Position numbers and translations under genes: made by a program. Under the pieces are notes generated by a model. The model saw only the letters and a program-made list of their open reading frames with translations. It did not search any database and was not told the origin of the DNA. From Bacteroidota bacterium (GTDB lineage Bacteria > Bacteroidota > Bacteroidia > Chitinophagales > Chitinophagaceae), in assembly GCA_018266455.1 (NCBI GenBank), contig JAFEAJ010000026.1, positions 62,001 through 126,000 on the forward strand: DNA of 64,000 nt, in the 5' to 3' direction. Shown here in pieces: positions 26,207-36,677 of the stretch (position 1 is its first letter; every line of letters begins with the position of its first letter).

Positions 26207-27925
26207 ATGAAAAAAAGCCATTTTACTAAGCTGCTTCTAATAACTGCTATTGTTTTTTTTGATATGCATGCCACTGCACAAAACCTGGAGCATATCGGAA
26301 AGCAAAAACCGTTTACATTCAGCGGCAATATCGGCGGCGGGATGAGTTTTTATCATTCCACTGAAACCAATTATACACGGGACCCGTTTACCTGGAACTT
26401 GTATGGAAATTTTACCCCAACAATTTACAGCATCTCCTTGCCATTCTCTTTTATCATCAACCAATATAGCAGGAGTTATTCAACACCCTTTGCTCAATTC
26501 GGGATCAGCCCCACTTACAAATGGATCAAGCTGGATTTGGGATACAGGACAATATCCATGTCGCCTTTTACTTTTGACGGGCAGAGCTTCAAGGGTGTTG
26601 GCATAGAACTAACGCCGAAAATGTTCCGCTTTGCTGCATTTTATGGGAGCCTGAATAAGGCCATCAGTGAAGATACCACCAGCGGGCACCTGGCCATGCC
26701 GCAATACGGGCGCAAAGGATATGGCGCAAGGATTGGCGTGGGAAATGAAGCCAATCATTTTGACCTGATTTACTTTCATGCGAAGGACGATAGCAGTTCC
26801 ATAAAACTTTTGACTACCACAGACACCCTTCGCCCGCAGGAAAATACAGTGATTGGGTTTTCATCAAAATTTACTTTTCTTAAAAAAATTATCTGGAACA
26901 CCAGTGTGGCGGCAAGTGCGTTAACGCAAGACATTTCGGCACAAAAAATAAACAAGGACACGCTCAGCAATGTGGTCGATAAACTTTTTTATAAGCTCAT
27001 CCCATTCAGAAATGGAACTGTTACCAGTTGGGCAGGCCAGTCAACAATTACTTTTTTATTAAAGAACTTCAACACCACATTTGGTTACCGCAGGGTACAG
27101 GCCGATTTCAAATCGCTCGGTGTTCCTTACATGTTGAATGATATTGAAGCTTTTCAATGGAACGGTGGCCTTTCGCTTGATAAAGGAAAAGTAAACCTGA
27201 ATGGCAATGTGAATGCGCAACACAATGATGTATCAAAAAAGCTGGCAAGCGAGCTGCACACCCTAACCGCTACACTAAGCCTGACCGCTTTGTTAAGCGC
27301 CCATGCCAACCTTAATATATCCGGTTCGGTAGTGAACCTGAACCAGGCTGATGGTACCGCGCATATCAGTGATTCGGTAAGATTAGATCAGCAGGTGTAT
27401 AACATAGCTGTAACACCCAGTTTTACTTTTGGGCAACAAACTGCCCTCCAAACACTCACGCCGACATTCAATTACTCATTTTTAAATGATAATAATCCTT
27501 CTACCAAAGCGTATTCAAACAGCAACACGGTTACCAGCGTGCTGGCTTATTCCTGCGCATTCACCCAACAATCCTGGTCGTTAAATGGAAGCCTGTTGTA
27601 TAATCTTTATAAGCAGGATACCATTCAATACACCTCTTATGGCGTCAATGTTGGAGCAGGAATACAGTTGCTGAAAGATAAAGCACTTGGGATGAACGGA
27701 TCAGTAGGTTATTTGCTGAACCGTTTCTCCGGCGGAAATGCAAAAAATAATATTACGGGGTCTTTCAACATTCATTATACTGTTGCAAAGCACCACAGCT
27801 TTTCTGCTTATTTCAACCTGGCAACCACACCGCCAAGCAGCAACCACGACTTACAAAAACAATTGCCTTATTCAGTAACCACCACCAATACGGCTGCGGG
27901 CATTTCCTATAATTATTCATTTTAA
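26207..27925 (+). CDS. Putative outer-membrane beta-barrel protein of the surface module
   Basis: Signal peptide (to about residue 24) followed by about 545 residues of alternating amphipathic strands with aromatic girdle positions (FTFSGNIGGGMSFYHSTE, NLYGNFTPTIYSISLPFSF, IKLDLGYRTISMSPF, SFSAYFNLATTPP) and a C-terminal aromatic strand ending AAGISYNYSF. These are marks of an outer-membrane barrel of over 20 strands. I do not recognise a named family. It is 11 bases upstream of a 2091-residue secreted protein, and the two are likely translated together. It may anchor or export that protein; this is inference. Confidence 0.7.
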   Translation: MKKSHFTKLLLITAIVFFDMHATAQNLEHIGKQKPFTFSGNIGGGMSFYHSTETNYTRDPFTWNLYGNFTPTIYSISLPFSFIINQYSRSYSTPFAQFGISPTYKWIKLDLGYRTISMSPFTFDGQSFKGVGIELTPKMFRFAAFYGSLNKAISEDTTSGHLAMPQYGRKGYGARIGVGNEANHFDLIYFHAKDDSSSIKLLTTTDTLRPQENTVIGFSSKFTFLKKIIWNTSVAASALTQDISAQKINKDTLSNVVDKLFYKLIPFRNGTVTSWAGQSTITFLLKNFNTTFGYRRVQADFKSLGVPYMLNDIEAFQWNGGLSLDKGKVNLNGNVNAQHNDVSKKLASELHTLTATLSLTALLSAHANLNISGSVVNLNQADGTAHISDSVRLDQQVYNIAVTPSFTFGQQTALQTLTPTFNYSFLNDNNPSTKAYSNSNTVTSVLAYSCAFTQQSWSLNGSLLYNLYKQDTIQYTSYGVNVGAGIQLLKDKALGMNGSVGYLLNRFSGGNAKNNITGSFNIHYTVAKHHSFSAYFNLATTPPSSNHDLQKQLPYSVTTTNTAAGISYNYSF

Positions 27926-27936
27926 TTATCCAGACC

Positions 27937-30900
27937 ATGAGCAAGCAAAATATTTTTATCCTGCGAATTTTGATGCTGCTATTGATGGCAATTTCATTTG
28001 CAAACATTCATGCGCAGACATATTATCCTGTTACTATCCGCAACATCGTAATACCGCCTGCCAGCCGTTATTTTGATCAGATGTTGCAACAAACATCCCG
28101 TGGACGTATAATGGTTACTGTGGCCGGTGGTGATCCTGCCGGTGGGCAGATGCAGGTGAAGATTGCAGGGACCCTGGAATGTTTATCGCCTACTCCGTTT
28201 ACCATTTTGCTCAACAAAAATTTCCAGCCCCAACAGCCTGTTTTTTTAAGCTTGGGCAACCCGGTAACATTAAGCAACTTTCAACTGGAGCAGGCTTTTG
28301 GAAATTTGGCGGAGAACAATCTTCAAATGCAGGGAATTAATTATAATTCGCTGAAACAGGGTATAAACCTAAATCTTCCTGAAGGCACTTACAGGATTTG
28401 TTTTACAGCTTATAATTACAACGACGTTGGTTATACCCAGCCGCTTTCCAATCCCAATACCGGGTGTGCCACATTCAATATTTGTTACTCGGCAGCGGCC
28501 CCGCAATTCCTGCAGCCTGTAAGCGCGATCAATATGGATGAAACCATTCCGGTTGTGGCTCCCGGATACCCCATGGTATTTACATGGACAAGGCCCAACT
28601 CCACCTGCGGCGCGGCAATCCCGCCAATGTCTTACGATTTTGAAATACATGAATTATACCCCGGCCAGGTGCCTGCTGATGCGATCTTCAACCCGCCCGT
28701 ATTCATGAAAGAAAACCTGCCATCAGCCACCTTTTTGTTAGACACCATGCTTTATCAAAATGTGCTGCAAATCGGGAAGCAGTATGTCATGCGTGTGCAT
28801 GTGCGCAATGCGCCGGGCATAGCAGGCGTGGCAGATACGGTGAGTTTTCAAAACTTTGGATTCAGCAGGGTCGAGCCTTTTCAATATGGAAGGGTTGCAA
28901 ACAGGCAGGCCAAACCAAAGGACACAATCCAGGTCGTTACGAATAAACCAGTTGTTACAAAAAGGCCTGGTGATTCAACCGGGAATATTTCTAAAAATAA
29001 TCCTGTTACTCCTTCCCAACTTTTAAAAAGTAATATAGATACCACAAAAAGTGATAGTACTGCAACTGCTAAATCCGATACTACAAAATCTGATAGTACC
29101 AAAGTAGATTCAACTATTATTGCAACCAATGCTTTCGACTCTACGGCCAATTGCGGATTGAATTATACAAAAGATTCTACTGTGATTGATAAGACAAAAG
29201 ATTTGAAAAATGATACACTGTCAGTTGGTGAATTTAAAATGATTGTGACTTCAATCAAAAGAAACGACGCAGATAGCACCTATTCAGGAACAGGCACCAT
29301 AGACTGGAAGCCCTATATTTCAACAATTAAGCTTGCCGTCGCATTCAAAAATATTCGAGTCAATGATAGCATGAAGATCTTTTCCGGAGTCGTCACCTCG
29401 ACTACGGATCCACAAAAGTTTCAATTAAGCAGTTTTGCAACATGGAATGATATTACCAAGCAGACGGGGCAGCAATTAGATCAGTTATCCAGCGGAGTGG
29501 AAAATTTTATTAATTCCAATAAAACAACCAATGTAATAAGCCAAATAGTTGGTAAGACTCCGGTCAACTGTCCAATCGGCCTGGATAATGAAAATTTTGG
29601 CGGTACACCCACCACAATTGCGATCATGAGTATGACCTTTTCTCCAAAGGGAGCTACCATGAGTGTGCTGATGAGTTTGAATATTCCGGAAGCCAACGGT
29701 TGGTTGTCTCTCGCGGGTACAGGTTTCTGTATGAACCCGACTGGGATTTCATTCAAGCAAGGAACTTTAATGTTGCCCTCAGACCGGTATTTTAATCTGG
29801 GCACAGCAGATGATAGTTTAGTGGTAAAATTCAAAGGATCACCCAGCGCTGACTCAACAAAAGGAACTTATGTTTCATGGACAAAAGACAGCATCTCTGC
29901 AGTTGTTGTTCACGCAGAAATTACTTTACCTAAGAATGCAGTTGTTCGGGAAGACAGCACCGGTAATCCAGTGGACAGCGCTGTAGTTGCGGGACTCATG
30001 TTCCGTTTTCATAAATGGGATGATTGGATTGCCATGATCACTACTCCGAATTTCCAGGTCAGTGGTGTAAAAGGATTAACCTTCAGTTCAGATACCATTT
30101 ATTATGATCACTCTTCAAAACAAAATGTGAAAGGATTTAATTTTCCTAAAGAATATACGGGATATAAGGGAGTGGATTTTGAAGGATTATACATACCCAA
30201 ACTGATGGTGTTGCTGCCTTCAGATTTTAAAACATTCAACCAGGGAAAAGACAGGACGACTTTCGGAGCTAAAGATTTTATTTTAGATGATAAAGGAGTT
30301 AGCACACATATTTTAGGAACGAAAATTATTGACCTGAATAACGGAGACCTTGGCGGTTGGGGGTATTCATTAGATACAGTGGAAGTAGTAATACAACAAA
30401 ATACTTTCCAGAGTGGAAGATTGAACGGGCAAGTCTTAATGCCAATTAGTAAAACACCGCTTGAATACTCTGCCGATCTTCACAAAGCCAAAGATTCCTC
30501 GTTGCAATATGAATTTGTAATTCAACCAAAAGATTCAATGGTAATAGACCTGTGGGCAGCCACCATGACCTTGAACAAAAACTCTGCATTTACAGTTAAG
30601 AAAGACAGTCTTGGTACTGCTGTTACTTTTATTTTGAATGGAACTCTTGGTATCAGCACATCCGGTGGTGGTTCACCTTCTTCATCCATTCCCGGTCTTA
30701 AATTCGATAGTCTCGGTATTGGCAACAGGGATCCTGCAACTCATGCAAAGAAATTTTGGTTTAGCCACGGCACCTGGGCATTTGCCAGTCCACAGAAATC
30801 GGTTGGCGGATTTCCGGTTTCTATTAACAATATCGGACCATTGGTAGATCTGAGTGATCCTGCTAACATAAAATTAGGCATCAAGTTCGATCTGAATGTA

Positions 30901-33900
30901 AATATTGGTTTTGGAGATGCATCTGTCATAAGCGCTACCACCAATTTGGGCATCTATGGAAAAATAAATGCATCGTTTACCAATATGGCTCCGCAAATAA
31001 CATTATCGGCGGGAGTGGATATTGATTCTGTACAAATAAAAGGTGGCGTGGGCCCTGTAACAGTTGACGGTATGCTTGTTTTCTATAACCATGACCAGAC
31101 GTATGGTGATGGATTAAAAGGTCATGTGAAAGCAACTTTCCCCTTGGTTACAGTAGAGGCAACGGCTCAATTCGGCAATGTAAACAATTACAATTACTGG
31201 TATATAGATGCCTGTGCTACATTCCCGACAATTCCTGTGGTAGGCCCGATAGGTATTAATGGTTTTGGTGGCGGGGCTTATTATAATATGGCCATGAGCA
31301 ATAACTTACCTGCAGATCCCGCCAATCTTACCGCCTCGTCCAAAGCGAATGATGCAACCGCAGGGCATACAATGTCCGGCGTTACCTTCACGCCTCAGCA
31401 AGGTACTGCAGGTATCCGTGCTACAGTTTGTATTGCAATGGTATCCGGTGCAGGTGCTGATGCCATGAATGCAAAAGTGACACTAACAGCACAAATTGTC
31501 AATGGCGCATTTGATATGCTCAATCTTCATGGAGATGTATTTGTACTTACCAATTTTCCAACAAACAGTAATGCTACCGTAAACGGAACTGTAGATATCA
31601 CTTATGATTTTGCACAAAATAAGTTTTCTTTGAATGCAGATATCCAGGGAAAATTTGCCACTATTACTGCTGACATTCCAATTGGAATGTATGGGGGCCC
31701 TGATGGATGGTATTTTAAGGTAGGCGATGCGTTTGCAAAACGTGTTAGTTTTTCTCTGGTTGATGTGAGCAATGATATTTTCACATTGCATCTCGGTGCT
31801 ACTGCCTATTTTGAAATGGGAAGTTTGATTAATCCCACCCTGCCTGATCTTCCCTCGCAGATAACTTCACATGGACTAACAAGGGATCCTTCAGCTACGT
31901 CATTAATTAATTCCATGAACCAATCTCCGGGCGATGGAATGATGTTTGGCGCTGAAATAGATGGAAAACTGAAGTTCAGTTTTGCAATGTTGTATGCTAA
32001 AGCTGATGCAATCGTAGGCTTTGATTTGATTTTAAAGCATTTTGCCCAATCTTTTCAATGCAATAACCAGTCAGCCGGATGGCAAAACTGGTATGCACTG
32101 GGGCAACTTTATGCATACCTGGGAGTTGATGTGGGTATTCACGTGGATGTTTGGTTTTTCTCAGGAGATTTGAGTTTGTGTAATCTTCAGGTTTCAGCGT
32201 TGGTTTCTGCCGGCTTACCAAATCCCACCTGGCTTGATGGCGATTTGAAAGTGGACGGAGAAGTATTAAATGGATTAATTTCCGTTCATACAACAGCTCA
32301 TTTTTCTATTGGTGACAAATGCTATCCCACACCCGATCCACTGAGGGATGTACAGATCATCAGCGATTATGGGCCAAAAGGTAAAGCAGACGTATTTGAT
32401 AATCCTTTTGTAGCTTCCAATGTAGGCCTTGAAACAAATTATAACATTGATGTGCCACCCACAAAAGATAAACCACAGGGTGAAACAAGGACATACAGGT
32501 TCTCCATTGAATCTTATACAATTTCATCGAAGACACAACCTGATGTTGTTGCACGTAAAGGATATCAAAACGGGAATACTATTGCACTGTTTAGTCCTAA
32601 AGATATGTTGTTGCCAACTACTGTTTACAACGTAACAGTAGTGTGTAACGCCATGCAATTTTACCCCGATGAAAACAGGTGGGATTTCCCTTATAATGAT
32701 AAAAACCAGCAAAGAGAACAAGTAGAACAAACTACCACGTTCAGTTTTACTACCGGGCCCGCCCCTGAATATGTGCCGGAGAAGAACGTGCATTTTTCTT
32801 ATCCGATCAATCATCAGCGTTATGTACTGAAACAGGAAATGGGCAGCAAAGGGGTATTGCAATTAACAAAATGGCAAAACAATATTTTCCCTGATAAAGG
32901 TGGTAGTTTTTTATCATTAAGAAATTATGATTTATACTTCATTGAAAATGGTAGTGGAGATACAGTGAAGACAACTTTTACTGCTGATTATGGATCGAAT
33001 ACAATCAATTATTCTTTACCGGCAAATCTTAAGAACAATACGATATACAGGATGGATTTCTATTCTACGCCCAATGGCAAAGCGATGCCATCGATGATGT
33101 TCAAAAGTATGGTAAGCATGAGTACCCGTACAAGCGGGAATGTCAACTACCAGGTGAGGAATACTTCTGTTTCAGGAAATATTACCAATTCATCTGCATC
33201 ATCCACTCATTATAACGGTCCTGCTTATACAATGTATATGCGTACCAGCCAGTATAATAGTTTCAATGATAAAATGAATGCATTGGGTAACTGGAATGGA
33301 AACCGCGGTAATAATTATAACGTGTACATCATCAATGACGGCTCCAAACAGGAAGGATTTGACCAGTTTGAAATAAAAGGATATACAGCTCCTGATGGGA
33401 CCAATTATCCCTCTTTGTTCAGTGCGGCAATAGACTGGAACAGCAGCCAGCAAAATGATCAGTTTGCAGATAATTATTTATATGCAAATGCATTTACCCT
33501 TGCGTTCAAATTTGTGGTCAATACCGACTTCGGCGTCCCCGCTATGCGTCAAATGATCTATAAGCCTGTAAATACGCTTGACTGGAGCAAGTTCCCTGCA
33601 GATGAACCATTGAGCCTGGTAGAAACAGGTGAGGTATCAAAATATGCGTTGGCCAATAGTTTTTCTAAAATGCCGGCAATAATGAACCAACAGCGATCTT
33701 CTTCTTCACAACTTGCTTCTTTAGTGACACGGTCGGGATTAACCATGTCTTTATCTCCAAGCCTTGGATTAAAGCAAGGCAATAATTCTTCTTTGATTAC
33801 AATGCCCATGCAAAATGCGCAGGCCCTTCAGTCTATTATGTCCGGGTACCAGCTTACCTGGAGCAGGGGTTACTATATATACCAGGATTATAAGCTGATG

Positions 33901-34212
33901 GGTTTATTCGGGCAATCGGCTTACCAGAAGATATCTTCTCTGAAAAGTCAGTTAGGAGCCTTCTTTTCACAAGTTGTTTCATCCATGGGTGGGGATTTAA
34001 CACTTTCCGATAATGTTATTGGAGGATCTGTGTCATTGCCCTGGAACAAATTGTATGATATCTCTGCCGATCCTAATTCGATGAACATTTTAAATCAGCT
34101 AATGAACATGCATTTTGTGCCTTTAGCTTCCGGAACCAGGGCGATAAAATTCCAATACCAGGCAGGAAGCATGCAGGGCAACACGATTTCAAAAAATTTC
34201 ACCATTAAATAA
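27937..34212 (+). CDS. Giant secreted protein, 2091 aa (TANFOR-like, tentative)
   Basis: A signal peptide (about 1-27) leads into an N-terminal beta-rich region (about 28-320), with Cys-rich loops and a domain resembling the TANFOR-type modules of Bacteroidota surface proteins. A Ser/Thr/Lys/Asp repeat linker follows at 369-393. The remaining 1700 residues are rich in short Gly-containing beta strands (LGIKFDLNVNIGFGDAS, GGVGPVTVDGMLVFYNHD, TAQFGNVNNYNYWYIDAC), suggesting a long repetitive beta structure. The end is a more irregular polar region. It sits between a barrel gene and a fibronectin-III gene, with a spacer of 6 bases to the latter. G+C falls clearly after the linker. The function is unknown; a surface filament or adhesin is one option. 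Confidence 0.75.
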   Translation: MSKQNIFILRILMLLLMAISFANIHAQTYYPVTIRNIVIPPASRYFDQMLQQTSRGRIMVTVAGGDPAGGQMQVKIAGTLECLSPTPFTILLNKNFQPQQPVFLSLGNPVTLSNFQLEQAFGNLAENNLQMQGINYNSLKQGINLNLPEGTYRICFTAYNYNDVGYTQPLSNPNTGCATFNICYSAAAPQFLQPVSAINMDETIPVVAPGYPMVFTWTRPNSTCGAAIPPMSYDFEIHELYPGQVPADAIFNPPVFMKENLPSATFLLDTMLYQNVLQIGKQYVMRVHVRNAPGIAGVADTVSFQNFGFSRVEPFQYGRVANRQAKPKDTIQVVTNKPVVTKRPGDSTGNISKNNPVTPSQLLKSNIDTTKSDSTATAKSDTTKSDSTKVDSTIIATNAFDSTANCGLNYTKDSTVIDKTKDLKNDTLSVGEFKMIVTSIKRNDADSTYSGTGTIDWKPYISTIKLAVAFKNIRVNDSMKIFSGVVTSTTDPQKFQLSSFATWNDITKQTGQQLDQLSSGVENFINSNKTTNVISQIVGKTPVNCPIGLDNENFGGTPTTIAIMSMTFSPKGATMSVLMSLNIPEANGWLSLAGTGFCMNPTGISFKQGTLMLPSDRYFNLGTADDSLVVKFKGSPSADSTKGTYVSWTKDSISAVVVHAEITLPKNAVVREDSTGNPVDSAVVAGLMFRFHKWDDWIAMITTPNFQVSGVKGLTFSSDTIYYDHSSKQNVKGFNFPKEYTGYKGVDFEGLYIPKLMVLLPSDFKTFNQGKDRTTFGAKDFILDDKGVSTHILGTKIIDLNNGDLGGWGYSLDTVEVVIQQNTFQSGRLNGQVLMPISKTPLEYSADLHKAKDSSLQYEFVIQPKDSMVIDLWAATMTLNKNSAFTVKKDSLGTAVTFILNGTLGISTSGGGSPSSSIPGLKFDSLGIGNRDPATHAKKFWFSHGTWAFASPQKSVGGFPVSINNIGPLVDLSDPANIKLGIKFDLNVNIGFGDASVISATTNLGIYGKINASFTNMAPQITLSAGVDIDSVQIKGGVGPVTVDGMLVFYNHDQTYGDGLKGHVKATFPLVTVEATAQFGNVNNYNYWYIDACATFPTIPVVGPIGINGFGGGAYYNMAMSNNLPADPANLTASSKANDATAGHTMSGVTFTPQQGTAGIRATVCIAMVSGAGADAMNAKVTLTAQIVNGAFDMLNLHGDVFVLTNFPTNSNATVNGTVDITYDFAQNKFSLNADIQGKFATITADIPIGMYGGPDGWYFKVGDAFAKRVSFSLVDVSNDIFTLHLGATAYFEMGSLINPTLPDLPSQITSHGLTRDPSATSLINSMNQSPGDGMMFGAEIDGKLKFSFAMLYAKADAIVGFDLILKHFAQSFQCNNQSAGWQNWYALGQLYAYLGVDVGIHVDVWFFSGDLSLCNLQVSALVSAGLPNPTWLDGDLKVDGEVLNGLISVHTTAHFSIGDKCYPTPDPLRDVQIISDYGPKGKADVFDNPFVASNVGLETNYNIDVPPTKDKPQGETRTYRFSIESYTISSKTQPDVVARKGYQNGNTIALFSPKDMLLPTTVYNVTVVCNAMQFYPDENRWDFPYNDKNQQREQVEQTTTFSFTTGPAPEYVPEKNVHFSYPINHQRYVLKQEMGSKGVLQLTKWQNNIFPDKGGSFLSLRNYDLYFIENGSGDTVKTTFTADYGSNTINYSLPANLKNNTIYRMDFYSTPNGKAMPSMMFKSMVSMSTRTSGNVNYQVRNTSVSGNITNSSASSTHYNGPAYTMYMRTSQYNSFNDKMNALGNWNGNRGNNYNVYIINDGSKQEGFDQFEIKGYTAPDGTNYPSLFSAAIDWNSSQQNDQFADNYLYANAFTLAFKFVVNTDFGVPAMRQMIYKPVNTLDWSKFPADEPLSLVETGEVSKYALANSFSKMPAIMNQQRSSSSQLASLVTRSGLTMSLSPSLGLKQGNNSSLITMPMQNAQALQSIMSGYQLTWSRGYYIYQDYKLMGLFGQSAYQKISSLKSQLGAFFSQVVSSMGGDLTLSDNVIGGSVSLPWNKLYDISADPNSMNILNQLMNMHFVPLASGTRAIKFQYQAGSMQGNTISKNFTIK
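29041..29115 (+). repeat. Coding tandem repeat, KSDST-type linker
   Basis: Codons 369-393 of the giant protein repeat a (T)KSDST-like unit (TTKSDST, AKSDTT, KSDST, KVDST). The linker separates the higher-G+C N-terminal part from the A/T-richer remainder. Confidence 0.7.
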
Positions 34213-34218
34213 ACGCAC

Positions 34219-36387
34219 ATGAATAAGTATAAATATTTCCTGGTTGTTATTTTTCTGATGATGTGGCATGTTGCGTTTTGCCAGAAAAAAAATAATGCAG
34301 CTAGGAACCAGCAGCCACCAGTTGATTTAAAAGCCGGCATAAAGATGTTTGCAAAATCTTATGGTGATTCTATCGTGCTCCGGTGGGGGCCAACAGCAGA
34401 TTGGGCATGGAGTACTTTGAATGTAACAGGATACACTATTGAGCGTATTGATCTTTCCGAAGCCAATAATCCCAGGAAAGAAATCATCACACCACAACCA
34501 TTAAAGCCGATGACACTGGAGCAGATGAAAGCCAAATTTGGCCCCAATAATAAGTATGCAGCAATAGCTGCACAATGTTTGTACGGGAAAAATTTTTCAA
34601 CCAATCTGAGGAAAGGCCAGCCGGGACAGGTAGATAAAGCAAATGTTTGGAACAGCCGTTTTGCATATTCATTACAGGTGGCAGATTATGATGGGAATGT
34701 TGCAAAAGCACAAGGATTGGGTTTTACAGATAGGAATGTAAAAAGAAATGGGCTGTACATCTATAAAATTTACCCGGCTCAAAAACCAACACAGGGAAAA
34801 ATTGATACGGCTAATATTTTGGTAGAAAATGATGGTTCCGGGACTACCCGAAGTAAGCCGGCGATGACGGAAGCTATTGCACGTGATCGGGTGGCAGAGC
34901 TTCACTGGAACCGTTTCCAGGCAGAACAGTACAGCGGATATTTTATTGAAAGAAGTGATGACGGTATTCATTTTAAAGTATTAAATGAAGTGCCTTATTT
35001 TTCATCAAGGCCCGATTCATCCATGATTCAAAATGATACCACAAAAAGAAAAATATTTGAATTGCTTCAGTTGCAACAAGTATTTGTAGATAGTCTTCCT
35101 GCCAATTATAAAAAATATTCTTACCGCATACAGGGCATTAACGCATATGCTGAAATGAGTAATTATTCAGATACACTTTCTGCAATGGGTACAGACCTTA
35201 CTCCACCGGCAGCACCCATCGTATCCAATCCAAAATATATAAACGGAAGAAAAATTCAGTTGAAATGGAAGAAACCATTGTTAGAAAAAGATTTTAAAGG
35301 CTACATTGTAACCCGCGCACATTTGGTTAACGGGCCATATACCGCATTGCACCAGGGCTTCCTGGATCCGAAGTCAACAGATTTTACAGACACCGCAGCT
35401 TTTCCGCACGGGCAAAACTATTATGTTGTGCTCGCTGTAGATACCGCCGGAAATTCTGCACCTTCTATCCCGGCGATGGGATTAGTGCCCGACCATACGC
35501 CACCGGCAATACCCACAGGGTTAAAAGGGTTTATTGATAAGAAAGGACTCGTTCACCTCTCATGGAAACCCAATACAGAAGAAGACCTGAAAGGATATAA
35601 GGTTTATTTTGCTAACAGTAACGCTCATGTCTATTCGCAAATTACTATTGCACCGGATACGGATACCACGTTTACTGACAGCATTACCCTGAAAACACTT
35701 ACCAAAACAATCTGGTATAAAATTGTAGCGGTGGATGAAAACAATAATCATTCAGGATATTCACAACCGGTTGAATTGAAAAAGCCGGATATAGTTCCTC
35801 CGGTGCCGCCATTGGCATTAAAAGTTTATGTGGACACTTCAGGGGTTCAAATTGATTGGATACAAAGTTCAAGTGAAGATGCGGTAAGTTATATTGTTTT
35901 CAGAAAAGAAAATAAATCAGATTGGACGCCTGTGATGCGGGTGAAACATGATCCCACTAAACAAACATTTCATTTTACAGATCATAATCTGACTGCCTTT
36001 CATGAATACCAATATTGTGCTGAAACCATTGACGATGACAGTTTACATTCGGGAAAGTCAACTTCAATAAGCGCTGAAGTAAAGACAGTTCCCGATCTTC
36101 CGGCATTGAACACATTGCGTGTAAACTATAATACAAAGACAAAGCAGGCACAACTCACATGGAGTTTTTCAACTAATGGCGATTATTTTTATGTGATCTA
36201 CAAAGCGGCGGACAACGATCCTTTGTCACGATACCAGTCTGTTTCAAAAGGATTAACCCAGTTTGCCGATAATATTGATCCGCAAAAAACACGTCAGGTT
36301 CGATATGCCATCCAGGTACTATTTAAAGACAAACGGGGAAGAACAAAAGTGAGCGAACCGGTGAGTGTGAAGACTACTGCTCAATGA
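34219..36387 (+). CDS. Fibronectin type III repeat protein, secreted
   Basis: A signal peptide (MNKYKYFLVVIFLMMWHVAFC) and 722 residues with at least four fibronectin-III-like modules. Recognisable module starts are PPAAPIVSNPKYINGRKIQL (about 333), PPAIPTGLKGFIDKKGLVHL (about 432) and PPVPPLALKVYVDTSGVQI (about 531), with two more divergent N-terminal modules (from about 55 and 205) and one at the C-terminus. The gene starts 6 bases after the 2091-residue protein and probably belongs to the same unit as the barrel gene. A linked surface complex of barrel, giant protein and FN3 protein is the natural reading, but it is unproven. Confidence 0.85.
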   Translation: MNKYKYFLVVIFLMMWHVAFCQKKNNAARNQQPPVDLKAGIKMFAKSYGDSIVLRWGPTADWAWSTLNVTGYTIERIDLSEANNPRKEIITPQPLKPMTLEQMKAKFGPNNKYAAIAAQCLYGKNFSTNLRKGQPGQVDKANVWNSRFAYSLQVADYDGNVAKAQGLGFTDRNVKRNGLYIYKIYPAQKPTQGKIDTANILVENDGSGTTRSKPAMTEAIARDRVAELHWNRFQAEQYSGYFIERSDDGIHFKVLNEVPYFSSRPDSSMIQNDTTKRKIFELLQLQQVFVDSLPANYKKYSYRIQGINAYAEMSNYSDTLSAMGTDLTPPAAPIVSNPKYINGRKIQLKWKKPLLEKDFKGYIVTRAHLVNGPYTALHQGFLDPKSTDFTDTAAFPHGQNYYVVLAVDTAGNSAPSIPAMGLVPDHTPPAIPTGLKGFIDKKGLVHLSWKPNTEEDLKGYKVYFANSNAHVYSQITIAPDTDTTFTDSITLKTLTKTIWYKIVAVDENNNHSGYSQPVELKKPDIVPPVPPLALKVYVDTSGVQIDWIQSSSEDAVSYIVFRKENKSDWTPVMRVKHDPTKQTFHFTDHNLTAFHEYQYCAETIDDDSLHSGKSTSISAEVKTVPDLPALNTLRVNYNTKTKQAQLTWSFSTNGDYFYVIYKAADNDPLSRYQSVSKGLTQFADNIDPQKTRQVRYAIQVLFKDKRGRTKVSEPVSVKTTAQ

Positions 36388-36622
36388 AACAGAAAATATT
36401 TCGGGTAGTATTTTTCAGCAAAAAGACAGCAAGTCAACAAATACAGATGAATTTTATGTTGAAGAAACAAACAAATGGCTTTTGGAAATTGGCCTCAATT
36501 AAGCTTTTCAAAAGTTGCCAGCATTAGTTTGTTTGGAAAAAAATATAGCCGATGGCTTGTTGTTTACATCCGGTTATAAAGTAAAAGAGGCCATGTATAG
36601 AGTACGGCTTTCCTGCCATTGA
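36386..36622 (+). pseudogene. Possible decayed reading frame after the FN3 gene
   Basis: Seventy-nine codons in one frame are interrupted only by a TAA at 36500-36502. The two halves read protein-like (DEFYVEETNKWLLEIGLN, then FQKLPALVCLEKNIADGLLF). An overlapping 47-codon frame also starts at the ATGA of the FN3 stop (36384). No family is recognised and chance cannot be ruled out. Nothing else is seen in this gap. Confidence 0.2.
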
Positions 36623-36677
36623 ATAATAAAATACTTTGCACTACAAGAGTGATAAATATTTAATCAAATTTTTCTTT

